Assembly (NCBI GenBank): GCA_900546665.1
Contig: URDY01000024.1
Location: 1 to 43,951, forward strand
Direction of reading: 5' to 3'
Source of the DNA: an uncultured Paraprevotella sp.
GTDB lineage: Bacteria > Bacteroidota > Bacteroidia > Bacteroidales > Bacteroidaceae
DNA: 43,951 bases
A program made the translations under genes and the position numbers. How positions within the stretch are numbered: the stretch's first letter is position 1; each line of letters starts with the position of its first letter. Positions 17,552 through 26,742 of the stretch are shown in pieces. The notes below the pieces were generated by a model, which worked only from the letters and a program-made list of their open reading frames with translations, was not told the origin of the DNA and made no database searches.

Positions 17552-18049
17552 TTATTTAAGGCCAAGTTTCTGTTTGATTTGGGCTGTAACGTCTGTACTC
17601 AAGGTTTCGCTGATATAGGGTATACCTGCTGAGATGTCCATGATGTAAACGTAGTTACCTTCTTTTCCGATTTCCTTGATTGCAGTAAGCATTTTGTCTG
17701 AGATAGCCTGCATCTTCTGCTGTGAAGTTTGCTGCAAGGATTGCTGGTTGTCCTGATAACTTTGCTGGATTCTGTTATAGAGATCCTGTAGTTCGGTTTC
17801 ACGACGCTGTCTTACATTGTCAAGAAGATTAGCCTTTTCTTTTTCATATTCGGCTGTCTTCTTGTTCAGTTCGTCCTGCATGCGTTTAAGATCATCTTCA
17901 TATTGTTTTTGCAGGTTCTGGATTTCAGTTTGTGCAGCGGTGTATTCCGGCATAAGCTGGATAATATCAGCAGAATTGAAATGACCGAATTTTTGTGCAA
18001 AAAGGCTTAATGGTGCAAGCAATAAAGCCAGCAAGATAATTTTTTTCAT
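17552..18049 (-). CDS. OmpH/Skp family periplasmic chaperone (copy 2)
   Basis: This 165-residue protein has a signal peptide ('KKIILLALLLAPLSLFAQ'), the OmpH start 'KFGHFNSADIIQLMPEYTAA' and a coiled coil very rich in Gln, Glu and Lys (about 40-125). The C-terminal strand 'GNYVYIMDISAGIPYI' is present. By family it is a trimeric chaperone for outer-membrane protein precursors. It lies 48 bp downstream of copy 3 in the bamA operon and just upstream of the strong terminator. Confidence 0.9.
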   Translation of the reverse strand: MKKIILLALLLAPLSLFAQKFGHFNSADIIQLMPEYTAAQTEIQNLQKQYEDDLKRMQDELNKKTAEYEKEKANLLDNVRQRRETELQDLYNRIQQSYQDNQQSLQQTSQQKMQAISDKMLTAIKEIGKEGNYVYIMDISAGIPYISETLSTDVTAQIKQKLGLK

Positions 18050-18097
18050 GTTGTTTGATTATTTTATAGTTTTCTTTTGAATGCAAAAATAATAATG

Positions 18098-18613
18098 TTA
18101 ATTGGAATATCCTAATTTTGACAGGATTTCATTACTGATATCAATTTTCGGAGAAGCAAAAATAATACCTGTGTCGGATGCTCTGTCGAGTATGAGCGAG
18201 TATCCTTTGCTTTCTGAGATATCTTTAACTGCATTGTAGATTTCATCCTGTATGGGAGCCATGAGGCTTTCGCGTTTTTTAAACAGTTCGCCTTGCGGTC
18301 CGAAGTATTTCTTCTTCAGTTCGGCTGCTTCTTTTTCCTTGGCTACGATTTCTTCCTCTTTTTTCGTTTTTTGTTCTGCACTCAGGAATACGGCTTCACT
18401 TTGGTAATTTTTATAAAGGGTTTGAGCCTCTTCTGTCAGAGCATCCACTTCAGCCTGCCATTTCTTGGAAACCTGGTTGAGCTGTTCGTTTGCCCGTTCG
18501 TAGGCTGGAATGTTCTTGAGAATATACTCCATGTCAACCAATGCAAATTTTTGTGCAGAAGCCTGTGCGCTTATCATGACAAGCAGACACAGAAGTTTGA
18601 AGATTCTTTTCAT
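18098..18613 (-). CDS. OmpH/Skp family periplasmic chaperone (copy 3)
   Basis: This 171-residue exported protein has the signal 'MKRIFKLLCLLVMISAQASA', then 'QKFALVDMEYILKNIPAYER', a charged coiled coil (about 40-120) and the C-terminal 'KGYSLILDRASDTGIIFASP', where the last part is the family's conserved base strand. It starts 17 bp after the bamA stop and is therefore co-transcribed with it. Three diverged Skp-like copies next to one BamA suggest specialised client sets. Confidence 0.92.
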   Translation of the reverse strand: MKRIFKLLCLLVMISAQASAQKFALVDMEYILKNIPAYERANEQLNQVSKKWQAEVDALTEEAQTLYKNYQSEAVFLSAEQKTKKEEEIVAKEKEAAELKKKYFGPQGELFKKRESLMAPIQDEIYNAVKDISESKGYSLILDRASDTGIIFASPKIDISNEILSKLGYSN

Positions 18614-18630
18614 TGTGTTTGGTATTAAAG

Positions 18631-21270
18631 TTAGAACTCTTGTCCCAAAATAAAATGGAACTGACTGCCACTGTATGTTTTGCTTCCGAATACTTCGTCA
18701 AATCCGTAAGCCCAGTCTATACCGAGAAGGCCGACCATCGGAAGGAATATACGTACTCCGACACCTGCTGAACGTTTCATGTCGAACGGGTTGAAGTCCT
18801 TCAGGTTGGTCCAGGCGTTACCTCCTTCGAGGAAGGTCAGCGCGTAGATGTTTGTTGAGCCTTGCAGCATGAGCGGATAACGGAGTTCCAGTGTGAAACG
18901 GTCATAGGCGTAGCCGGTATAGCCGTTAGGAGTCAAGGCACCGTTGTCGTATCCGCGGAGACCGATCGTTTCGGTGGCATAGGTTGTGGAATAACCGGAC
19001 ATACCGTCACCACCGACATAGAAGGTTTCGAACGGTGACTTCTTGTACTTGTTGTATGAGCCTAATATACCTAATTCCACACGAGCCATCAGGACCGGAC
19101 ATTTGGCTTTGCCGCTAAGTGCCAGGTAGGTCTTGCTTCTGAATTTCCATTTGTGGTATTCTATCCATTTGTACTTCTGCTGAAGCTCCTTCTGATAAGT
19201 AGAGCTTTGGTAATTATTGGCCAGATTTTTATAGTCGATGTCATCGAACAAAGAGTATGGCGGGGTCAGGGAAGCTGAAAGCATGAATTCAGAACCTCTT
19301 CGTGGATAGATCTGGTTATCTGTAGAATTACGGGATAAAGTCAGATTCAAGGAGATGTTGTTACATGATCCGTTGGAAATCAGGAAGTAATCCCAATTCT
19401 TCAGAATATAGCGCTGGTATGACAGATCTGCAGACAGGGTGAAGTAGTCATCCGGCCAGCGCAAACGTTTACCCCATCCTAAAGATACACCGAACAATTT
19501 GACATAGGCATCCGGATCGAGGAAGTTTTCGTAATAATTTGATCCGCTTGTTCCATAGCCATACAAATAGTTGTAGTAACTGTTATAGAAGGATGAGTTA
19601 TAATAGTTGTCGTATACGTCTGTCTGTTTGGAGAAGAACGCTGAGAATGAAAGAGAGTTCGGACGTTTTCCGCCAAACCATGGATTGACATAGTTGATGC
19701 TGTATGATTGGTAGTACTGGCCGTTGGTCTGTCCGCTGATACTGAATGTTTCACCGTTACCTTGAGGCAGGAAACCTCTTCTTAGGCCGTCTTTGTTAAA
19801 CAGGTTTGCGAGACAGAAGTTCGAGAATTTCAAACCGATTTTTCCGATTACACCGGTTTGTCCGTAACCAAGTGAGAATTCAATCTGGTCGTTTGATTTG
19901 GATACCAGTCCCCAGTCGATATCTACTGTACCGTTGCTGACATCAGGATGTACCATATCCTGATTGATCTGTTCGGGATCGAAATGCCCCATGGAGGCAA
20001 TTTCACGATAAGAACGTTCCAGTGCTTCCTTGCTGAATAAGTCACCGGGCTTGGTTCTTAATTCGCGGCGGACTACATTCTCGTATACACGGTCGTTTCC
20101 ACTGATGCTGACGTGACGGATAGTTGCCTGAGTTCCTTCTTCGATTCGCATTTCAAGGTCAATGGAGTCACCGTCGATGTTGATTTCCACGGGTTGCAGG
20201 TTGTAGAATACGTATCCGTTGTTATAATAGAGGTTACCGATAGCATCTTCATCATTGGTAGTACGGTCTGCCAATAATTTCTGATTGTAGACATCACCCT
20301 TTTTCATTCTGAGAATGCTGTTCAGTACATCGGTGCTGTAGATCGTATTACCTACCCATTCGATGTTACGGATATAATACTTTTGTCCTTCTTCTACCCT
20401 CAGATAGATATCTACAGTCTTTTCATTATGTGGTGTGACACTGTCAGCCACGATGACAGCATCGCGGTATCCAAGCTCGTTATATTTACTGATCAGGTTT
20501 TCCTTGTCAGTCTCGTAGCGTTCATCGATGAATTTCTTAGGTCTGAACCAGCTGCCCACGCGGCCTTTTTCGTTGGTTTTCTTGAATACACCAGGTATAA
20601 ACATCGTACCTTTGATTTTTTTGGTACTTAGCGCATGGTTACCTTCGATAGTGATAGAATTGATTTTGACTTTTTCTTTCTTGTCAATCTCAATGTCTAC
20701 AATAATCTTGTTGTTGTCAGTGACGTCATCACGCTGGATTATGTTGATTTCAGCGTTTTTGTATCCTTTGTCATCGAAGTATTTCTTTGCTAAGATTTTT
20801 GCACGATCCACCATGTTGGGAGTGAGCTGATTGTCTTTGATCAGTCCTAGTCTGGCTTCGAGATCCTCTCTTTCGCTTTTCTTGACTCCGTAATAATTGA
20901 TCTGAGACACGCGTGGACGTTGTGTCAGCTTGATTCGCAAAAATGCTTTCTCATTGATAAGACTGTCTACTTCAATACTGACATTGGAGAACAGGCCGTT
21001 TCGCCAGAATCTTTTGATGGATTCTGTGATCTCGTCTCCGGGAATGTTGATTTTCTGACCGACGGAAAGACCTGACAGTCCGATAAGGATATAGTCATCA
21101 TAATTCTTGGCACCTTCTACTGCGATGCCGCCGATAATGTATGAGCGCGGAGAACGCGAATATTCAATGGTCGGTTTGATCTGTTTTTCTCCCATCACCT
21201 GTGCCTGTGCCGTCACACAGCCTATTTGTGTCAGAACGATGGAGAATAATATATGTTTAAAGGTCTTCAT
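18631..21270 (-). CDS. bamA: Outer-membrane protein assembly factor BamA
   Basis: This 879-residue protein inserts beta-barrel proteins into the outer membrane. A signal peptide (residues 1-23, ending AQAQ) is followed by five POTRA domains (about 45-430; for example 'INSITIEGNHALSTKKIKGT' and 'IRHVSISGNDRVYENVVRRE'). The C-terminal barrel (about 440-879) ends with the outer-membrane signature Phe (FILGQEF). It is longer than the E. coli protein, as usual for Bacteroidetes, with Tyr/Asn/Ser-rich extracellular loops ('YDNYYNSSFYNSYYNYLYG'). It sits between uppS (11 bp) and ompH copy 3 (17 bp) in one operon. Confidence 0.96.
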   Translation of the reverse strand: MKTFKHILFSIVLTQIGCVTAQAQVMGEKQIKPTIEYSRSPRSYIIGGIAVEGAKNYDDYILIGLSGLSVGQKINIPGDEITESIKRFWRNGLFSNVSIEVDSLINEKAFLRIKLTQRPRVSQINYYGVKKSEREDLEARLGLIKDNQLTPNMVDRAKILAKKYFDDKGYKNAEINIIQRDDVTDNNKIIVDIEIDKKEKVKINSITIEGNHALSTKKIKGTMFIPGVFKKTNEKGRVGSWFRPKKFIDERYETDKENLISKYNELGYRDAVIVADSVTPHNEKTVDIYLRVEEGQKYYIRNIEWVGNTIYSTDVLNSILRMKKGDVYNQKLLADRTTNDEDAIGNLYYNNGYVFYNLQPVEINIDGDSIDLEMRIEEGTQATIRHVSISGNDRVYENVVRRELRTKPGDLFSKEALERSYREIASMGHFDPEQINQDMVHPDVSNGTVDIDWGLVSKSNDQIEFSLGYGQTGVIGKIGLKFSNFCLANLFNKDGLRRGFLPQGNGETFSISGQTNGQYYQSYSINYVNPWFGGKRPNSLSFSAFFSKQTDVYDNYYNSSFYNSYYNYLYGYGTSGSNYYENFLDPDAYVKLFGVSLGWGKRLRWPDDYFTLSADLSYQRYILKNWDYFLISNGSCNNISLNLTLSRNSTDNQIYPRRGSEFMLSASLTPPYSLFDDIDYKNLANNYQSSTYQKELQQKYKWIEYHKWKFRSKTYLALSGKAKCPVLMARVELGILGSYNKYKKSPFETFYVGGDGMSGYSTTYATETIGLRGYDNGALTPNGYTGYAYDRFTLELRYPLMLQGSTNIYALTFLEGGNAWTNLKDFNPFDMKRSAGVGVRIFLPMVGLLGIDWAYGFDEVFGSKTYSGSQFHFILGQEF

Positions 21271-21281
21271 ACGGTACTTGC

Positions 21282-22022
21282 TTATTTGATGGCCACTTGT
21301 TCACTTGTTTTGCCGAATCTTCTTTCTCTGGACTGAAAGTCCGCTATTGCTTTTCTGAATTCTGCTTCGTCAAAATCAGGCCAGAACGTATTGCAGAAAT
21401 AAAGTTCTGTATAGGCACATTGCCATAACAGATAGTTGCTGATCCGGAATTCTCCTCCTGTGCGGATCAAAAGATCCGGATCGGGCATGAACGAGGTCTG
21501 CAGCTGTTGGCTGATGTATTCTTCTGTAATGTCTGCTGGTTGTATTTCCTTTGCTATGACCTTTCTGGCAATGTTTTGCATGGTTTGTGTCAGCTCCCAT
21601 CTGGATGAGTAGCTCAGGGCTATGGTCATGGTCATTTTATCGTTAGCCGCTGTTCGTTCCATGCATTGTTGTATCCTGGCCTGGACAGGAGCCGGAATAC
21701 GTTCCATTTCGCCGATCATTCTGAACCGGACGTTGTTTTTCATGAAGATTTCCTCTTCAAGATGATCGATGATAAGTCCCATCAGGGCTGTTATTTCATC
21801 TGCTGGCCGATTCCAGTTTTCAGTGGAAAAGGTATATAATGTGAGGTATTTGACCCCAAGTCTGGTTGCCTCTTCTGTTATTTTCTTTACTGTTTCGACA
21901 CCTTGCTGATGTCCGGCAGTGCGCGGCATGCCCTTGGCTTTAGCCCATCTTCCATTTCCGTCCATAATAATGGCGATGTGCTGAGGAATTCTTGTAAGGT
22001 CAATTTCGTTATTAATAGACAT
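21282..22022 (-). CDS. uppS: Isoprenyl transferase (undecaprenyl diphosphate synthase)
   Basis: This 246-residue cis-prenyltransferase builds the C55 lipid carrier for peptidoglycan and surface glycans from farnesyl-PP and isopentenyl-PP. The phosphate-binding loop '[19 protein letters not shown]' carries the catalytic Asp. '[12 protein letters not shown]' and the C-terminal '[20 protein letters not shown]' are intact. It overlaps the 3' end of the DUF6089 gene by 11 bp and precedes bamA, which fits tight co-expression of envelope genes. Confidence 0.96.
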   Translation of the reverse strand: MSINNEIDLTRIPQHIAIIMDGNGRWAKAKGMPRTAGHQQGVETVKKITEEATRLGVKYLTLYTFSTENWNRPADEITALMGLIIDHLEEEIFMKNNVRFRMIGEMERIPAPVQARIQQCMERTAANDKMTMTIALSYSSRWELTQTMQNIARKVIAKEIQPADITEEYISQQLQTSFMPDPDLLIRTGGEFRISNYLLWQCAYTELYFCNTFWPDFDEAEFRKAIADFQSRERRFGKTSEQVAIK

Positions 22023-22743
22023 ATTTTATATTATTACAGTTTATACATTTAGGCATGATATCGTATGTGATCGTCAGCATGGTGAAAGAGTAGCAGTCTT
22101 TGTTCTTGAAACCGCTGCTTGGTATCCCATAAGGATCTGACAGTTTTATTCCATTTGCATCAGATACATCAAGTTCGTCTGTAGTAGTGAAGCGTATACT
22201 CCATTCCAGACCGATATTGAGCCGGGGGCGTAGCTTGTATTTTACACCTATTCCGAATGGAAGATAGAAACCGGCATTTGTTTGTGCAGGTTTGGGGGCT
22301 ATTGTGACACCGGCTCCCATTAGAATATAAGGTGTAATCCGGCTGTAGCCTTCATATCCGTTACCAATGCCATAACTCCAGAAATTAAGCTCGAACTGAG
22401 CTCCAAAGTCTATCAGATTGCGCTTGAATGAGGCTTTTCCCGGCGTACCGCCCTGGGCGCTTTCGCTGTTGGGATCCTCGGGGAAAAACTGAGCCCCCGT
22501 ATTGCCTCGTATCTGTCCGAAAGCCAGATTGCCTTTTATGGCCATTCTGTGGTTGATGAGATAGCGTGTCAGGATGCTTCCCATCCCCCCCATGTTGGCA
22601 AACGGCTTACTGTTGGCATCGCCCAAATAAAAGCAACCGCCGACTCCTCCGCCTATTTCCATCTGATATTCTTCTTGTGCCGTACCACGTATAAAGGCAG
22701 GCAGTAAGATGATTAACAGGAAAATCCGGAGTCTGATATTCAT
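22012..22743 (-). CDS. DUF6089 / PorG-like outer-membrane beta-barrel protein
   Basis: This 243-residue exported protein, with start at ATG 22743, is preferred because the signal peptide ([21 protein letters not shown]) begins there. An upstream in-frame ATG at 22770 would add nine polar residues. The mature protein is a small barrel with '[20 protein letters not shown]' and '[18 protein letters not shown]'. It resembles DUF6089, which includes P. gingivalis PorG, and in that species the porG-uppS-bamA-ompH order is the same as here. No type IX secretion genes are visible in the window, so the role here is open. The C-terminus has a conserved Cys pair (MPKCINCNN). Confidence 0.8.
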   Translation of the reverse strand: MNIRLRIFLLIILLPAFIRGTAQEEYQMEIGGGVGGCFYLGDANSKPFANMGGMGSILTRYLINHRMAIKGNLAFGQIRGNTGAQFFPEDPNSESAQGGTPGKASFKRNLIDFGAQFELNFWSYGIGNGYEGYSRITPYILMGAGVTIAPKPAQTNAGFYLPFGIGVKYKLRPRLNIGLEWSIRFTTTDELDVSDANGIKLSDPYGIPSSGFKNKDCYSFTMLTITYDIMPKCINCNNIKYVY

Positions 22744-22756
22744 TCTTTGTGTCCGT

Positions 22757-24145
22757 TTATTGTTGTGCAAATCCTAATCTGTTAAGCCGTCCTTTCCAAA
22801 TTTCTCCTCCGACAATCAGCCAGATATGGTTGTCGTCGTCTGTAGAGGCTGTAAATGCAGCAGAAGAATTGGCGATACTTTCAGGCAAGGTATATACAGG
22901 ATCTTTCTTCCATGTAATACCGTTGTCCGGACTGACATATAGTTCCTCAAGAGCCTTATAGGTTCCGTCCACCGACGGTCCGCCCAAGGCAACCAGTTGT
23001 TTGTCGTATGACAATATTGTGAGGTGTTTAAGAGGAGGACAAATGTAGTAGTTATCCGGAGCCACTACGAAATATGACCATTTGTTGTTTTCCGGAAGAT
23101 AAGGTGATATGACTTTGCTCCATATCATTGCAGTCTTGTCATCAGGATAGGCTGTTGCCGATCTGTTTCCTCCTAAAATAACACGTTCATTTCCATTTTC
23201 TTGTGTGTACGAAATAGCGGTGATGTCCTGTGACGGAAGAAAGGCTGGAGAGTCGTCCAATACTTCTTCTGTCCAGTCTGCAGCATTTTGTGAGCGCAGA
23301 ATTTTCTGGTTGTTATTACCTAATGCATAGATTGATGACTGGCTGGCTGTAAGCAGGTAAAGAGTTTCACCGGACTGGTTCGGTATGTTAGTCCAGTTCT
23401 TGCCGTCTGTCGATTCAATGATACTGCCGTCCGTACAACTCATCAGTAGTCGCCCGTTGAAGTCAGTTATGCTTCGGATCAGTGCGTTTTCACATCCGGA
23501 AATGCTTTCGTTTTGCCAAGTCTGTCCGTCGTTGACATCACTTGTAAATAAAGAGATATTCTGCTGGTCATCAGCTGTATATAACCATACCTTGTTATTC
23601 CATATAATGGATTTCATATAGGTGGCGTTGTGCCATACGCTGTTTGAAGTCAGCCTGTTCCAGCTGAATTCGTCTCCTTCCTGTTGGTGGACATTGAGCT
23701 TTACTTCATATTCTCTCAGGGCAAAGCCGTCTGCAGAAGTGACTCTGAATATCAGAGTGTGACTGAAATCTATGGAGTCTGATGAAGAATAACTGAGCCA
23801 GTTTTCACTCACATCGTCAGCGTAGCGGTACATAAGACTGCCGCTACTGTTTACCGTAGCGAGAATGGCTTGGGTTCTGCTGCCGACAGGGAGAGAGTCC
23901 GTATTGGCTATTTTCCCGGTTAGCTGATTGATATGCATCGCATAACCGCTGGCATCGTAAGTGACGTAGTATGTACTGTCTTTGCCGTCTTTCGTTGTTG
24001 TATGTACTAACCTTTTGACATTTCCTAACGTAAAACTGGTGATATAGCAATCATCACTGAGGATGGTTTCGTCATCATCCGAGCATGATGAGAAAATGAG
24101 AATAGCTGTGAGTGTATAGAATAATATAGAAAGATTTTTTTTCAT
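22757..24145 (-). CDS. DUF6242-type lipoprotein
   Basis: This 462-residue lipoprotein has a signal ending FSSC (Cys at about residue 21) followed by the acidic run SDDDE. An N-terminal beta-sandwich-like part (about 30-150) is followed by a sialidase-like or photosynthesis-stability-like beta-propeller with repeated 'DGKNWTNI', 'AADWTEEV' and 'DNGITWKKD' motifs. It resembles the conserved Bacteroidales DUF6242 family. No enzymatic residues are evident. The next gene starts 13 bp downstream, so it probably heads the DUF6089-uppS-bamA-ompH transcript. It is likely an outer-membrane or periplasmic structural protein. Confidence 0.75.
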   Translation of the reverse strand: MKKNLSILFYTLTAILIFSSCSDDDETILSDDCYITSFTLGNVKRLVHTTTKDGKDSTYYVTYDASGYAMHINQLTGKIANTDSLPVGSRTQAILATVNSSGSLMYRYADDVSENWLSYSSSDSIDFSHTLIFRVTSADGFALREYEVKLNVHQQEGDEFSWNRLTSNSVWHNATYMKSIIWNNKVWLYTADDQQNISLFTSDVNDGQTWQNESISGCENALIRSITDFNGRLLMSCTDGSIIESTDGKNWTNIPNQSGETLYLLTASQSSIYALGNNNQKILRSQNAADWTEEVLDDSPAFLPSQDITAISYTQENGNERVILGGNRSATAYPDDKTAMIWSKVISPYLPENNKWSYFVVAPDNYYICPPLKHLTILSYDKQLVALGGPSVDGTYKALEELYVSPDNGITWKKDPVYTLPESIANSSAAFTASTDDDNHIWLIVGGEIWKGRLNRLGFAQQ

Positions 24146-24179
24146 TATATATAAATTACTTGTCTGTTATTGAAAGTAC

Positions 24180-24187
24180 AAAAGTAC
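24180..24187 (-). promoter_or_regulatory. -7 element upstream of the DUF6242-uppS-bamA operon
   Basis: Minus-strand TACTTTTG matches TAnnTTTG and lies 35 bp upstream of the start at 24145. A candidate -33 box is slightly too far away (about 25 nt), so support is moderate. Confidence 0.4.
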
Positions 24188-24271
24188 GCACATTTTTTAC
24201 TTTGACGAAAACAAAAGCGTTGAATTATCTAAAATTCTCGATAAATATTGGTATTTAATAGCTATTTAGTT

Positions 24272-25348
24272 TTATTTTATGGAAATTTGGGCTTTATTGG
24301 TGATGTGTAATAATTGATGGTCGTCTATGACAGACGTTTCGGTTAAACCGGAAGGTATCTGAGGGGCGGGAGTACCTTCATAAAGACGGACAGGTGCTTG
24401 TTCAATATAGATTTCGTCCCAAAGTCCGTTGTTGATGAAGCTTTCCAGAAGCTGTTTTCCGCCTTCCACCAAAAGGGACTGTATCTGATGCTGGTATAAG
24501 TCATCCATTATTTGTGGCAGGATATTCTCTTTGAAATCAATATATCTGCCTTCCGTGTTTGGATGATTCAAATAGTCTGGTCTGGCGGCTTCTGAACCGA
24601 GGTATACCCTAGTCGGTGTGCTCCCGTCGAAAAGCTGTAATGTGTCGGGCAGTTTACCTTCACGGTCTATGACCAATCGTAAGGGGGCAGGTCCCGGCCA
24701 TGTGCGGTTGGTTAATGCCGGATTGTCTGCAATTGCCGTTCGGGTTCCGACTAAAATGGCCCGATTGATGGAACGCAGTCTGTGAACGAGCATTTGTGTA
24801 TATGAGTTAGATAACTTGACAGGATGTCCGGTTTCACCTTCAGGACGTTTACCGTCGATAAATCCGTCTGCCGATTCTGCCCATTTGAGTGTGATGTATG
24901 GCCTTTTATGCAAATGGAATGTAAAGAATCTTTTGTTTAATGCCATGCATTCTTGTTCCAGAATGCCGGTTTTGACATCAATACCGGCATCAGTCAGTTT
25001 TTTGATGCCTAATCCGTTGACTTTGGCGAAAGGGTCCGTACAGCCGATGACTACATGCGGAATTCCTTCACGTATGATGAGGTCAGCGCAAGGAGGCGTC
25101 TTGCCGTAATGTGCGCAAGGTTCTAGGCTGACATAAATGGTACTTTCTTTAAGTAAATCCTTCTTTTTGACGGAATTGATTGCATTGACTTCTGCGTGAG
25201 GACCACCGCAGTGAATATGGTAACCTTCTCCGATAATTTCTCCTTTATGTACAATTACGGCTCCCACCATGGGGTTGGGGGCTGCACCGTAGAGACCTGC
25301 CTGTGCCAGTTGCAGGCAGCGGCTCATATATTTTTCTTCTGTTGTCAT
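24272..25348 (-). CDS. ribD: Bifunctional riboflavin biosynthesis deaminase/reductase
   Basis: This 358-residue protein starts at ATG 25348 ('MTTEEKYMSRCLQLAQAGL'). An in-frame upstream ATG at 25384 adds a non-conserved stretch that would overlap the opposing prmC promoter. The N-terminal zinc deaminase has HAE ('GPHAEVNAI') and the Cys pair in 'EPCAHYGKTPPCADLI'. The C-terminal reductase has 'TLKWAESADGFIDGKRPEG' and 'SLLVEGGKQLLESFI'. It performs two successive steps of the riboflavin pathway. It is a single gene, divergent from prmC. Confidence 0.94.
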   Translation of the reverse strand: MTTEEKYMSRCLQLAQAGLYGAAPNPMVGAVIVHKGEIIGEGYHIHCGGPHAEVNAINSVKKKDLLKESTIYVSLEPCAHYGKTPPCADLIIREGIPHVVIGCTDPFAKVNGLGIKKLTDAGIDVKTGILEQECMALNKRFFTFHLHKRPYITLKWAESADGFIDGKRPEGETGHPVKLSNSYTQMLVHRLRSINRAILVGTRTAIADNPALTNRTWPGPAPLRLVIDREGKLPDTLQLFDGSTPTRVYLGSEAARPDYLNHPNTEGRYIDFKENILPQIMDDLYQHQIQSLLVEGGKQLLESFINNGLWDEIYIEQAPVRLYEGTPAPQIPSGLTETSVIDDHQLLHITNKAQISIK

Positions 25349-25371
25349 TTTCTGATATATTGGAAAAATGT

Positions 25372-25379
25372 TATATTTG
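25372..25379 (+). promoter_or_regulatory. -7 element for the prmC-recX-comF operon
   Basis: TATATTTG matches TAnnTTTG and sits 18 bp upstream of the prmC ATG, which would leave a very short leader. No clear -33 box was found at the standard distance. Confidence 0.5.
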
Positions 25380-25396
25380 TACAATAAACCTTTTTT

Positions 25397-26245
25397 ATGT
25401 CAAAGAAAATTTATAAATATATAGTAGATTCTCTGAAAGACTGTTATGCCCAGCGTGAAGCTTGCGCCATAGCGCGTGAAGTGCTGGAAGTGCGTTTTGG
25501 AGTGACCCAGCTAGATCTGTGTATGGGCAAAGATAAGCATTTCTCTTTAGAAGAACGTGCGGATCTGGAAAATATTGTAAACAGACTGGCCCAATCCGAA
25601 CCGGTACAGTATGTTTTAGGGCAAGCCTCTTTTTGCGGTTTGACACTGGAGGTTGCGCCGGGCGTTCTGATTCCCCGTCCGGAGACGGAAGAGCTGGTAG
25701 AGTGGATTTGCAGGGATCTGAAGGATGCCGGTCCGGGGTGTCGGATCCTTGATGTCGGGACAGGCAGCGGCTGTATAGCCATAGCGTTGGCAAAAGCATT
25801 TCCTGATGCTCAGGTGATGGCATGGGATATCAGTCCGGTAGCTTTGGACATAGCGCAGAGGAATGCACGGCAGTCCGAGGTCAGTGTGAGGTTTGAAGAG
25901 CAGGATATGCTTTGTCCGCAAACAGACAGTCTGATGACTTGGGATTTGATAGTCAGTAATCCACCGTATATTTGTATGTCGGAGAAGCGCGACATGATGC
26001 CTAATGTATTGGATTATGAACCTCATTCGGCTTTATTTGTGCCGGATGATGATCCTTTGCGTTTTTATAAGTCATTGACGGCATTGGCAGAACGGCATTT
26101 GTCGTCGGACGGTGCTTTATATCTGGAGATCAATAGAGCGTATTTTGAAGAGATCCGGACAATGTGTCATCATTACGGTTTCAGTGATGTGACGCTAAAA
26201 AAGGATATTTATGGAAATGACAGGATGGTGAGATGCAGAAAATGA
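25397..26245 (+). CDS. prmC: Peptide chain release factor N5-glutamine methyltransferase
   Basis: This 282-residue enzyme methylates the Gln of the GGQ motif in release factors RF1 and RF2. An N-terminal helical domain (about 1-85) is followed by a class I SAM domain with 'ILDVGTGSGCIAIALAKAF' and the substrate-Gln motif in 'LIVSNPPYICMSEKRDMM'. Length is normal. Its stop overlaps the recX ATG (ATGA 26242-26245). Confidence 0.95.
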   Translation: MSKKIYKYIVDSLKDCYAQREACAIAREVLEVRFGVTQLDLCMGKDKHFSLEERADLENIVNRLAQSEPVQYVLGQASFCGLTLEVAPGVLIPRPETEELVEWICRDLKDAGPGCRILDVGTGSGCIAIALAKAFPDAQVMAWDISPVALDIAQRNARQSEVSVRFEEQDMLCPQTDSLMTWDLIVSNPPYICMSEKRDMMPNVLDYEPHSALFVPDDDPLRFYKSLTALAERHLSSDGALYLEINRAYFEEIRTMCHHYGFSDVTLKKDIYGNDRMVRCRK

Positions 26246-26742
26246 AGGAATTGACAGAACAGGAAGCTTATCAGAAAGCAGCTGCAATCTGTGCGGTTGC
26301 AGAAAACTGTCAGGCGGATATCATGTCCAAACTGAAAAAATGGGGGCTGGCGTATGATGTGGCTGAGACGGTCGTAAACCGGTTGGTGGAGAATAGTTTT
26401 ATTGATGAGGCCCGTTATGCCCGATGTTTTGTCAGTGATAAGTTCCGTTACAATAAGTGGGGGCGGTTAAAGATCAGGCAGGCCCTGAAAATAAAGAAGA
26501 TACCGGAGGAAGCCATAAATGAAGCTTTTGCGGTTATAGATGAAGACAGTTATGATCAGACCATACTGGCTTTGATCAAGGCTAAAGCCAAAACAACAAA
26601 GGGAGAAAAGGATTATGCATACCGCTGTAAGCTAATGCGTTTTGCAGTGGGTCGTGGTTTTGAACCGGAGCGGGTTTCTGCGCAAATCGGAAAGATACTT
26701 CATGGTGAAGAAAATGAAGTTTGGGAAGATTTTGACTACTAG
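26242..26742 (+). CDS. recX: Regulatory protein RecX
   Basis: This 166-residue RecA modulator is made of three-helix repeats. Recognisable parts are 'IMSKLKKWGLAYDVAETVVN', 'FIDEARYARCFVSDKFRYNK' and 'WGRLKIRQALKIKKIPEEAI'. An in-frame ATG lies at 26233, but the ATG at 26242 forms an ATGA overlap with the prmC stop and is preferred. The 3' end overlaps the start of comF by about 40 bp in another frame. Confidence 0.9.
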   Translation: MKELTEQEAYQKAAAICAVAENCQADIMSKLKKWGLAYDVAETVVNRLVENSFIDEARYARCFVSDKFRYNKWGRLKIRQALKIKKIPEEAINEAFAVIDEDSYDQTILALIKAKAKTTKGEKDYAYRCKLMRFAVGRGFEPERVSAQIGKILHGEENEVWEDFDY

